A stretch of 41,396 nt of DNA, from the NCBI GenBank assembly GCA_022510925.1, contig JAFLSO010000010.1:12477-53872 (forward strand), read 5' to 3'. The translations under genes and the position numbers were made by a program. The notes under the pieces were generated by a model, which was not told the DNA's origin, did no database searches, and was given only the letters and a program-made list of their open reading frames with translations. Shown here piece by piece: positions 25,518 through 33,005 of the stretch (positions within the stretch are counted from its first letter, which is position 1; the number at the start of each line of letters is the position of its first letter). The DNA comes from Treponema sp. (GTDB lineage Bacteria; Spirochaetota; Spirochaetia; Treponematales; Treponemataceae).

Positions 25518-28136
25518 GTGAGCGAAGTGTTTTACGGCATAAGAAAATCACGGCCCCTGCTGCTGGCGGCAATGCTGTGCGCGTGCGCCATGCCGTTTTT
25601 CTCCGATGGCACCAGGGGCATCGCTGACCCCGGAACGGCCCGGGTCCAGTACGGCCAGACGGCGCAGTACCCCGCGCCCGATGACATCGGGGACATGCAG
25701 GCCGCGTCCAGGACCAGTACGGTCACTGAATACAGCGCCCCCTATGCTCCCAGGTGGGAGCCGCTGGAGGACTCCGGCAGGCTTAAAATAAATCTTACAG
25801 TCACCATAGCGGTTCTTGCGCTCATGCTGGCCCTGCTCTGCGTCCTTGTGCTGGTAAGGGGCACAGGGATCGCGACCCATGAGGATCTGGCCCTCAGCGC
25901 GGAAATGAACGCTCTTGTGAAAGGAGATGTAATGCCCCAGCAACATAAAATCCAGCGGCAGATAGGAAAGCGGAACATCATGCCGCTAAGGCTCAAGCTC
26001 GTGCTGCTTTCCGTTCCGCCCATCATGCTAGTGAACATACTGATAGTTTTCATCTTCGGAACTATAATGGTCCAGAGGGAAAGCCGCACGCTGTCGGAGG
26101 GACTGGCATCACGCGCCAACGTCATACTGGACTCCATAACCAGAAGCGCCCAGACATATATGCCCGCCGAGGACATCGTATCGCTCAACGACGCGCTCCG
26201 GCAGGTCAACGTGCTTCCTGAGGCGAATTTCGTGACCATCTGCGGCGCGAACCTGGACGCTCCTGAGAACGCCATATCGTATGTGTGGGCCACCACGGAC
26301 TCCAACATACTGAACATCATAGACACCGACGGCTTTCTTCCGGGGCACAGCAGGATTCTGTCGGAGAGATTCACGCCCATCTTCAACTCGTTCTCCGCGC
26401 TGCGCATAGAGGCGTCCTCGCAGATGGCGGCGCTGTCCTCCACCATGAGCGATCTGACGCAGGAGTACCAGTCGCTTTTAGGCAGGGAGGACACGGTGAG
26501 CTACCTGCGCCGTCAGGAAATCCAGGAGGTCCACTCGCAGCTTATGACGCGCGCGGACATAATACTCACAGATCTCTCCATGAAATATGCGGGAAGCCTT
26601 CCTCGGTACGACAAGACTAAAATGAACCTTACCGCGGAAGAGTACCTTCTGTACCGGCCCATCCTTTTCTACGAGGCGGACGCCGCCTCCTACGTAAAGG
26701 GAGTGGTGCTCCTGCTCATAAACACGCAGGCATTAAGAAAGTCCGTGCAGAACATAAACCAGACCGTCATCCTGCTCTCATCCATAATCATAATGATGTC
26801 TTTCTTTCTGTGCATAATGATAGCGTTCGTAATCGCCGCGCGCATAACCCGCCCCATAAACAATCTAGTGCAGCACGTGGCATTCATACGCGACACCGAG
26901 GACAAGGAGAAGCTGCTGGGCAAGGACATAAAGATAAAATCGCATGACGAGCTCGGCGTTCTGGGAGACACCGTGAACGAGATGGCGCACGCCCTGGCGG
27001 ACGCGTCAAAAATCTCAAAGACGCTCGTGGTTGGAAAAGAGGTTCAGACCAAATTCATTCCGCTCAACTCAGACGAGAAAGGAAACCTTCTCTCCCACGG
27101 CTCGTTCAAGATGCCCGGCGCGGATTTCTTCGCCTACTATGCGGGAACGGACGAGCTTTCGGGCGACTACATAGACTACAAGCAGATAGGCGAGCATCAC
27201 TTCGCGATTATAAAATGCGACATCTCAGGGCACGGCGCGCCCGCGGCGCTCATAATGGTGGAGGTAGCCACGCTGTTCCTGGACCATTTCTCAAACTGGG
27301 ACATGAACAGCGCACAGCAGGGCACAAACCTCATCCCCGTGGTCTCGCAGATAAATGACCTTCTGGAGAGCCGCGGATTCAAGGGCAGGTTCGCGGCGTT
27401 CACGCTGTGCATATTCGACTCGCTCTCGGGCGACTGCTATTTCTGCAACGCGGGTGACAATCTTATTCAGGTCTACGACAGCTTCACCGGGAAAAAGCAG
27501 TCCATCGCGCTGCAGGAGACTCCGGCCGCAGGAATGTTCGACACGCAGTCCATAAACCTTAAGGGCGGATACAGGATGTCAAAGATAACCCTCAAGAAGA
27601 ACGACATTCTGTTCCTGTACACTGACGGAATAGAGGAGTCCAAGCGCGTTTTCAGGGACGCAATGAGCAACGTGATGACATGCAAGGAGGCGGGACTCAG
27701 CGAGGGCGAGACTCACGGAAACCACACCGTAGGCGACACGGGGGAGCCTTTCTCGCCGCAGAGGGTCACGGACGTCATAGAGGCCGTCATATCCAGGACA
27801 GGATACACGCTCTCGCGCTACCATGACACGCTGGCGCACTCCTTCACGTTCGACTTCTCTGAGTGCACGGGAAGCGCGGAGGAGACCATACTGGCCCTGG
27901 TGAGCGTGGAGAAAGTATTCCGCTTCTACCGCTCCGAGGCGCCTAAGAACACGGACCGAGTGCGCGTGGACAGAAAGATAGACGAGTTCCTGCGCGCGCA
28001 CTTCAACCAGTACAGCCTCTGGTGCTCGAACCATCAGGAGATAAAAGAGGACCCCACACACATATATTACAGGGGAATACTGGAGGACCGCCAGTTCGAC
28101 GACATCACGCTTGCGGCGATAAAAAAACTGAACTAA
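25518..28136 (+). CDS. Membrane-bound SpoIIE-family protein serine phosphatase with HAMP domain
   Basis: An 872-residue protein. Membrane segments lie at about 93-114 and 161-183, a periplasmic sensor region at about 185-415, and a last membrane helix at about 418-440. A HAMP linker follows (RITRPINNLVQHVAFIRDTE..., about 441-495). The PP2C SpoIIE phosphatase domain has TDELSGDYIDY (about 535), IIKCDISGHGAPAAL (about 563-577), GDNLIQVYD and LYTDGIEESK, with the metal-binding Asp residues in place. A C-terminal extension of about 130 residues after the phosphatase is atypical. These proteins dephosphorylate anti-sigma factor antagonists and pass on stress signals; the target here is unknown. 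The start is a GTG; no clear ribosome site is seen. The end overlaps the opposite mtaB gene by four bases. Confidence 0.88.
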   Translation: MSEVFYGIRKSRPLLLAAMLCACAMPFFSDGTRGIADPGTARVQYGQTAQYPAPDDIGDMQAASRTSTVTEYSAPYAPRWEPLEDSGRLKINLTVTIAVLALMLALLCVLVLVRGTGIATHEDLALSAEMNALVKGDVMPQQHKIQRQIGKRNIMPLRLKLVLLSVPPIMLVNILIVFIFGTIMVQRESRTLSEGLASRANVILDSITRSAQTYMPAEDIVSLNDALRQVNVLPEANFVTICGANLDAPENAISYVWATTDSNILNIIDTDGFLPGHSRILSERFTPIFNSFSALRIEASSQMAALSSTMSDLTQEYQSLLGREDTVSYLRRQEIQEVHSQLMTRADIILTDLSMKYAGSLPRYDKTKMNLTAEEYLLYRPILFYEADAASYVKGVVLLLINTQALRKSVQNINQTVILLSSIIIMMSFFLCIMIAFVIAARITRPINNLVQHVAFIRDTEDKEKLLGKDIKIKSHDELGVLGDTVNEMAHALADASKISKTLVVGKEVQTKFIPLNSDEKGNLLSHGSFKMPGADFFAYYAGTDELSGDYIDYKQIGEHHFAIIKCDISGHGAPAALIMVEVATLFLDHFSNWDMNSAQQGTNLIPVVSQINDLLESRGFKGRFAAFTLCIFDSLSGDCYFCNAGDNLIQVYDSFTGKKQSIALQETPAAGMFDTQSINLKGGYRMSKITLKKNDILFLYTDGIEESKRVFRDAMSNVMTCKEAGLSEGETHGNHTVGDTGEPFSPQRVTDVIEAVISRTGYTLSRYHDTLAHSFTFDFSECTGSAEETILALVSVEKVFRFYRSEAPKNTDRVRVDRKIDEFLRAHFNQYSLWCSNHQEIKEDPTHIYYRGILEDRQFDDITLAAIKKLN

Positions 28137-29638
28137 GTAAGCGGCACTATGGTCCCGGCGCAGTCAGTCTCGCGCCCCGCAATTATGCTCTCCTCCAGAG
28201 GACTTTCTATCCGCACGCCCACGATTCCGCCAGGTCTCAGACCGCCCTCCGGCGGAGCGCACTCCGCGTGCAGGAAATTTTCCGTGACCACATGAATCTT
28301 ATCGCCCTGCCCCCTTCCGCGCTCCACCACGGCGGAAACGGTCTCTCCCTCCCAGCTTTTTATGTAAGCGATTTTTCCCTCCACCGCCCTGCGCGTAAGC
28401 CATCCGACTCGCTCCGTCTTCACCCGCTCAGGGACGTGCGGCCTCATGCTCTCCGCAGATGTTCCGGGCCTGGGGCTGAAAGGAAACGCGTGTATCCATG
28501 CGAAGCCCTGCTCCATGCAAAGCTCCTGAGTAAGGGAGAAATCATCCTCCGTCTCGCCGGGGAAACCCGCTATAATGTCGCATGAGATAAACGGATTCCG
28601 CTTGGCGGACCTTATCATGGCTATGGCGGACTTCACATGCTCCACGGAATGCGGCCTGTTCATGAGAGAGAGTATCCTGTCGCTCCCGCTCTGTATGCTC
28701 AGATGGAAGAAAGGCTGCACGCGCGGGCTCTCTAAGACGCGGCACAGGGACTCATCTATGCTCTGCGGATAGAAGCTTGAGACCCTGAACCTCACGCGCT
28801 CCGTGCTGTCAATCAGAATCCGCAGAAGTCCCGCGAAATCCACGGGCACCCCGTTAAGGCAGCTCCTGTACTGGCTCAGATTGACCCCGGTGCATACAAT
28901 CTCCGAGGCGCCCCGTGCCTCAAGCTCACGCGCGCGCCTCACCGCCTCCGCTACGTCCAGCGACACAGACTTTCCGCGCGCAAGATGTATGCGGCAGAAC
29001 GAGCACGCGCAGTTGCATCCGTCCTGCAGTTTCATGGACGCCCTGCTGTGCCTCTCGAAGACCGGCGTGTACAGAGTGAACGCTGACTCAGGCGCTATTT
29101 TAAATGCTTTACGGGGAGAAAGCGAGCGCAAAGATTCATTTGCCCCTCCGCGCGGTGAATTAGAATCCAGGAAATCCTGTATCCTCTCCGCGCTCAGAGC
29201 CCCGGAGCCATCAGCGCAGAACCTCCCGAATTCATCTCCCATGCTCCGCGCAAGAAGAGAGAGCGCATGCTTCTCGGTTCCCCTGAGCGTGACTATGCGG
29301 TGCGGGCAGATTCTCTTTATCTCCGCTGAGTCCAGCTCCGCGTAGCATCCTGTCACAAGCACAGGCGCGTCCTGGAATTTGGACAGCATAAGACGTATAA
29401 GGCGACGCGCTTTCTGCTCGGCTTTTCCTGTGACCGTGCATGTGTTTATGATGCAGAGAACCGTGCCGTCACCTGAGGCGCTTTCCGTGGATGCGGAGAC
29501 GGGGCTCATGTCAGGGCAGAATCCCGCGGCGGAGAACGCCCTGGCCGCTCCCTCCGTCTCGTCCTGATTCAGGCGGCAGCCCAGCGTCTCAAAGTGAACG
29601 CGCCGCGCGCCGCCGCTCATTACAGGTGAGTCTGGCAC
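28133..29638 (-). CDS. mtaB: tRNA (N6-threonylcarbamoyladenosine-37-C2) methylthiotransferase MtaB
   Basis: A 501-residue radical SAM methylthiotransferase that makes ms2t6A at tRNA position 37. The N-terminal UPF0004 part reads HFETLGCRLNQDE (about 15-27), CIINTCTVTGKAEQKARRLI and VTGCYAE, with the three Cys for its iron-sulfur cluster. The radical SAM core has DGCNCACSFCRIHLARG with CxxxCxxC (about 207-213), then GFPGETEDDFSLT. The C-terminal TRAM region follows. The extension around 160-190 is longer than usual. MtaB rather than MiaB is favoured by the LGCRLNQ start. The GTG at 29638 has AAAGG upstream; an ATG at 29620 that touches the stop of the preceding gene is an alternative. Confidence 0.9.
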   Translation of the reverse strand: MPDSPVMSGGARRVHFETLGCRLNQDETEGAARAFSAAGFCPDMSPVSASTESASGDGTVLCIINTCTVTGKAEQKARRLIRLMLSKFQDAPVLVTGCYAELDSAEIKRICPHRIVTLRGTEKHALSLLARSMGDEFGRFCADGSGALSAERIQDFLDSNSPRGGANESLRSLSPRKAFKIAPESAFTLYTPVFERHSRASMKLQDGCNCACSFCRIHLARGKSVSLDVAEAVRRARELEARGASEIVCTGVNLSQYRSCLNGVPVDFAGLLRILIDSTERVRFRVSSFYPQSIDESLCRVLESPRVQPFFHLSIQSGSDRILSLMNRPHSVEHVKSAIAMIRSAKRNPFISCDIIAGFPGETEDDFSLTQELCMEQGFAWIHAFPFSPRPGTSAESMRPHVPERVKTERVGWLTRRAVEGKIAYIKSWEGETVSAVVERGRGQGDKIHVVTENFLHAECAPPEGGLRPGGIVGVRIESPLEESIIAGRETDCAGTIVPLT

Positions 29639-30258
29639 CTTGCCTTTCCGCGGGCGGCATCATACTGCGATGAATTCAGGGAGAGCGCCCTGTCGTAAGC
29701 AAGTATGGCGTTGCCCCAGTCGCCGAGCATCTCCCTGGCATAACCCAGGCGCGTCCACCAGTACTCGCGCAGCGGCTCAGTGTAAGTCGCGGCGCTGAAT
29801 GCGATGTCCGCGTGCTCATACCTGGCCTGCTTTATGTAAATCTCGCCCATGTAATAGTATACACGCCCCACCCTGCTCGCGCTCTCGGAGACGTTCGCTA
29901 TGTAGCGCTGGAAAAAATTCAGGGCCTCGTCGTTCTTTCCCAGAAAATATTTGGCCTCTCCCAGAACCTCTATGAGCCGCACGTCATAGGCGTTTATCTT
30001 ACGGGCCTCGGTGGCGCGCTGCTCCGCCTCGCTGTACTGCCGGTTCGCAATCAGTGACCAGCACAGCACCGCGTAGCTGTCCATGTTGTTGGGATTGGCC
30101 TCAATCTCCTGCTCGCAGACCGCTATGGCCTCCTTTAAATTCCCGCTGGTATAAAGCTTAAGAGCGTCGGGCCGCTCGCTCTGCGCGTACACTGCCGCCG
30201 CAAGGACAATGCCCAGCGCCACGGCAAAACATTTTCTGGCTGCAATGCTAAGAATCAT
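29620..30258 (-). CDS. Exported TPR protein, bactofilin-linked
   Basis: A 212-residue protein with a signal peptide (IAARKCFAVALGIVLAAAVYA). Repeats with TPR spacing follow: GNLKEAIAVCEQEIEANPNN, RQYSEAEQRATEARKINAYD, KNDEALNFFQRYIAN, and further units with DWGNAILAYDRALSLNSSQ. It fits a small periplasmic scaffold. The ATG at 30258 overlaps the bactofilin stop by four bases (ATGA), with GGGGGAAG upstream, which argues for coupled translation with the cytoskeletal protein. mtaB follows with an overlap. A bactofilin partner role is inferred from position only. Confidence 0.82.
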   Translation of the reverse strand: MILSIAARKCFAVALGIVLAAAVYAQSERPDALKLYTSGNLKEAIAVCEQEIEANPNNMDSYAVLCWSLIANRQYSEAEQRATEARKINAYDVRLIEVLGEAKYFLGKNDEALNFFQRYIANVSESASRVGRVYYYMGEIYIKQARYEHADIAFSAATYTEPLREYWWTRLGYAREMLGDWGNAILAYDRALSLNSSQYDAARGKARCQTHL

Positions 30259-30626
30259 TTCTCTTCCCCCGGTGACATGGAGCATTTGCCTGAGAAAACC
30301 GAGCCCGGCTCCAGGACCACCTGGGAGCTCACGATGTCGCCTGTTACGGAGCCCGTGGACGTCACATAGACGAGCCTCTTGCAGATTACATCCCCCTTCA
30401 CTTTTCCGCGCACAAGCACACGGTCCGCCACGATGTCTGCGTTGACCTCAGCGTTGGTGTCTATAAGAAGATCGCTGGAAGCCTCAATGCTTCCGCTCAT
30501 GCGGCCTTTTATCATGAAAGGCTTTTTAAAGCTTATGGTGCCCGTAAAGGTTATGTCGCTCGCCATTACGGTATCAAATTCCTCTTCCTCCGTCTCAAAC
30601 GGCGCGGTGTCCTTCAAATCAAACAT
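30255..30626 (-). CDS. Bactofilin (cytoskeletal polymer protein)
   Basis: A 123-residue protein of the bactofilin (DUF583) family, which forms non-polar filaments of right-handed beta-helices and helps set cell shape. A short acidic N-terminal tail (residues 1-20, FETEEEEFD) is followed by the repeat core: ITFTGTISFKKPFMIKGRMS, GSIEASSDLLIDTNAEVNAD, IVADRVLVRGKVKGDVICK, SGSVTGDIVSSQVVL and PGSVFSGKC. The length is usual for the family. No Shine-Dalgarno sequence is visible, and a -10 box ends six bases before the ATG, so the mRNA may be leaderless. It starts a three-gene run with a TPR protein and mtaB. Confidence 0.93.
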   Translation of the reverse strand: MFDLKDTAPFETEEEEFDTVMASDITFTGTISFKKPFMIKGRMSGSIEASSDLLIDTNAEVNADIVADRVLVRGKVKGDVICKRLVYVTSTGSVTGDIVSSQVVLEPGSVFSGKCSMSPGEEK

Positions 30627-30632
30627 AATGTC

Positions 30633-30661
30633 ATTCTAATTAAAAAGCGCAATGATTACAA
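30633..30661 (-). promoter_or_regulatory. Promoter of the bactofilin operon
   Basis: On the reverse strand TTGTAA (30661-30656), a 17-base spacer and TAGAAT (30638-30633), six bases before the ATG at 30626. This is the clearest leaderless candidate of the window. Confidence 0.6.
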
Positions 30662-30667
30662 GACACC

Positions 30668-30696
30668 TTGTAAATTTACCGTGTAAGAGGTAAACT
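30668..30696 (+). promoter_or_regulatory. Promoter of pta with inverted repeat
   Basis: TTGTAA (30668-30673), a 17-base spacer and TAAACT (30691-30696). The inverted repeat TTTACC-N8-GGTAAA (30675-30694) lies across the spacer and -10, a position typical for a repressor operator. The pta ATG is about 40 bases downstream. Confidence 0.5.
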
Positions 30697-30735
30697 GTCC
30701 GCATGATTTTTCATCTATAACATAGAGGCGATAAA

Positions 30736-31773
30736 ATGAATTTTGTTGAGGAAATGAAAAAAAAGGCCAGGGACTACCAGAACAGCCTGGTTCTGCCCGA
30801 GGGAACTGAGGAGCGCACGGTGCGCGCCGCCGCCAGAATCGTGGAGGAAGGGCTTGCCGCTAAAGTCACGCTGCTGGGGAAAAAGGCAGAGGTTGAGGCC
30901 GCCGCCAAATCCGCAGGAGCGCCGCTGGACGGAATAACGGTGGTGGATCCTGCTGAAAGCGAATGGCTGGACGATTTCGGAAGCAGGTACTTTGAGCTCA
31001 GGGCCGGAAAAATCAACAAAAAGACCGGGGAGCCGGAGATTCCCAGCGCTGAGGCGGGAAAGGCCTTCATGCTGAAAGATCCTCTGAGCTTCGGCGCCAT
31101 GATGGTAAGGACAGGCAAGGCGGACGCCATGGTCTCGGGAGCGCTTTCTGCCACGGCGGATCTGCTCCGCGCGGGACTTAAAGTGATAGGCACATCGCCC
31201 GGGACTAAAACCGCCTCGTCATGCTTTGTGATGGACACCCACGACAAGAGCTGGGGGCATGAGGGATACATGATTTTCGCGGACTGCGCGGTGAACCCCA
31301 GGCCCACGGCGGAGCAGCTGGCGGACATAGCGCTGGACTCCGCAAAAAGCTGCAGGGAGCTGCTGGGAACTGAGCCCGCAGTGGCCATGCTGTCTTTCTC
31401 ATCAAAGGGCAGCGGCGGAAAGCTTGAGGACGTAATAAAAGTGCAGGATGCCGCAAGAATGGCAAAGGAGCGCGAGCCGGAGCTGCTTCTGGACGGCGAG
31501 CTTCAGACGGACGCGGCCCTTATCCCCTCCGTCACAGAGAGAAAAGCGCCGGGCTCTCCCATAACAGGAAAAGCGAACACCCTCATCTTCCCGAGCCTTG
31601 AGGCGGGGAACATAGGCTACAAGCTGGTCCAGCGCTTCGCCCACGCTGACGCGTTCGGTCCAATCCTTCAGGGGTTCGCCCAGCCCATAAGCGACCTCAG
31701 CCGCGGCTGCACCAGCGACGAGATAGTGGTGACATGCGCCATCACTCTGGTACAGGCAGGTAAGAAACACTGA
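30736..31773 (+). CDS. pta: Phosphate acetyltransferase
   Basis: A 345-residue enzyme that converts acetyl-CoA and phosphate into acetyl phosphate, the first step of acetate fermentation. The PTA_PTB family fold shows: SLVLPEGTEERTVRAAARIV near the start, ADAMVSGALSATADLLRAGL (about 130-150), IGTSPGTKTASSCFVMDTH, AVAMLSFSSKGSG (about 215), DGELQTDAALIPSVTERKAP, ANTLIFPSLEAGNIGYKLVQ and GFAQPISDLSRGCTSDEIV near the end. These fit short Pta proteins without the extra N-terminal domain. The ATG at 30736 has GAGGCG upstream. Its stop overlaps the start of the capA-like gene (TGATG), so the two are coupled. No acetate kinase is in the window. Confidence 0.96.
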   Translation: MNFVEEMKKKARDYQNSLVLPEGTEERTVRAAARIVEEGLAAKVTLLGKKAEVEAAAKSAGAPLDGITVVDPAESEWLDDFGSRYFELRAGKINKKTGEPEIPSAEAGKAFMLKDPLSFGAMMVRTGKADAMVSGALSATADLLRAGLKVIGTSPGTKTASSCFVMDTHDKSWGHEGYMIFADCAVNPRPTAEQLADIALDSAKSCRELLGTEPAVAMLSFSSKGSGGKLEDVIKVQDAARMAKEREPELLLDGELQTDAALIPSVTERKAPGSPITGKANTLIFPSLEAGNIGYKLVQRFAHADAFGPILQGFAQPISDLSRGCTSDEIVVTCAITLVQAGKKH

Positions 31774-33005
31774 TGCACAGCAAGGCAGAAAAGTCACTTG
31801 TCATTCTCGCAGGCCTTTTCTGCCTGACGCTCCCCTGTCTCTCATCGTGCGCGTCATCCTCCCGGGGCGGACAGGAATTCTATTTTCCTGACGGCAGCCT
31901 TATAGTCACGAAAGAGAATCAGTTCAGAAACCAGAGCACCATGCTGCTCACATTCGCAGGCGACATAATGGCGCACAGGCCCAACTACGAGATAAAGCCG
32001 TACGACGCCATCTACAAGGACATAGAGCCGCTTCTGAGGCAGAGCGCGCTGGCGTTCGCGAACCTGGAATCCCCCGTGGACGACTCAAAGCCCTGCTCCA
32101 CGTTCCCTAATTTCAACATTCACTCCGATTACGCGGAGGCGGCCATAAGCGCGGGATTCAACGTATTCAGCCTGGTGAACAACCACACCAACGACCAGGG
32201 GCTGGAGGGAATTCTTGCCACAAGGGATTTCTTCAGTTCCGTGGAGGAAAGGACACGGGGCACTGACCGCCCGGTGTACGCGTGCGGCCTTAAACAGAAC
32301 GAGTCGGACCCGCTCACGTGCAGGCTCATTGAATGCGCGGACTCCCGGGGAAAGCCATGGCGGATTCTTTTCGCCGCGGTCACTGAGGTGGAGAACCGAA
32401 GGGATTTCCGCTCATGGTATGATTACGCCGGCACAGGAGAGAGCGAGCGCGCGGAATTCCTGGGGAACCTCACGGAGCTTAAGGAAAGGCATTCCCCCGA
32501 CATTTTCGTGCTCAGCATTCACTGCGCAGACAAGGAGTACGAGCTTTCCATAGACGAGGGGCAGCGCGCCTATTACCATGACATCCTCAGATCCGGCGCG
32601 GACGTGGTGTGGGTGAACCATCCGCACGTGGCAAAGGACTGGGAGGTAGTTAAAGACACGGACGGCGTTCCGCGGAAAATAATCTTTCATTCCATGGGGA
32701 ACACCATAAGCGCGCAGCGGTGGGTGCCTCAGTTCAATAATCCCCGTGACATACAGGAATACACGGGGGACGGCTATCTGTGCCAGGTGCGTTTTTTAAA
32801 GGACTCAGGCGGCATAAGAATAGCGCAGGTAAGCCCGGTGCTTATAACCACATACATAACCGGCTCATGGCAGTTCGTCATAAGAATACTGGATGACTCG
32901 TTCATACAAAGCCTGCAGAAAGACGGGCAGAAAACATGGGCAGGCTATATGGCCGAAAGAAAAAATCTAATGGAACAAATCAAAGGAAAAACATCATGGC
33001 TATAA
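31773..33005 (+). CDS. CapA-family lipoprotein (poly-gamma-glutamate synthesis-like phosphoesterase fold)
   Basis: A 410-residue lipoprotein. The signal ends in LPCLSSCASS, a lipobox-type Cys at about 26. The CapA/metallophosphatase-like domain follows: LLTFAGDIMAHR (about 57-68), FANLESPVDD, FNVFSLVNNHTNDQG (about 130-144), IFVLSIHCADKEYE, VVWVNHPHVAKDWEVVK and FHSMGNTIS. In Bacillus CapA works in capsular polyglutamate, but in other bacteria the family is of unknown role; the metal site residues (D in GDIM, N in ANLE, NNH, H in NHPH) are mostly there. It is coupled to pta and overlaps the helicase gene by ten bases. A cell-envelope role is inferred. Confidence 0.87.
   Translation: MHSKAEKSLVILAGLFCLTLPCLSSCASSSRGGQEFYFPDGSLIVTKENQFRNQSTMLLTFAGDIMAHRPNYEIKPYDAIYKDIEPLLRQSALAFANLESPVDDSKPCSTFPNFNIHSDYAEAAISAGFNVFSLVNNHTNDQGLEGILATRDFFSSVEERTRGTDRPVYACGLKQNESDPLTCRLIECADSRGKPWRILFAAVTEVENRRDFRSWYDYAGTGESERAEFLGNLTELKERHSPDIFVLSIHCADKEYELSIDEGQRAYYHDILRSGADVVWVNHPHVAKDWEVVKDTDGVPRKIIFHSMGNTISAQRWVPQFNNPRDIQEYTGDGYLCQVRFLKDSGGIRIAQVSPVLITTYITGSWQFVIRILDDSFIQSLQKDGQKTWAGYMAERKNLMEQIKGKTSWL

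Noticed and set aside
30774-31388. A 204-residue - strand frame across pta
   Set aside because: It is antisense to the convincing pta gene and has Ser/Ala-rich noise with no recognisable domain.
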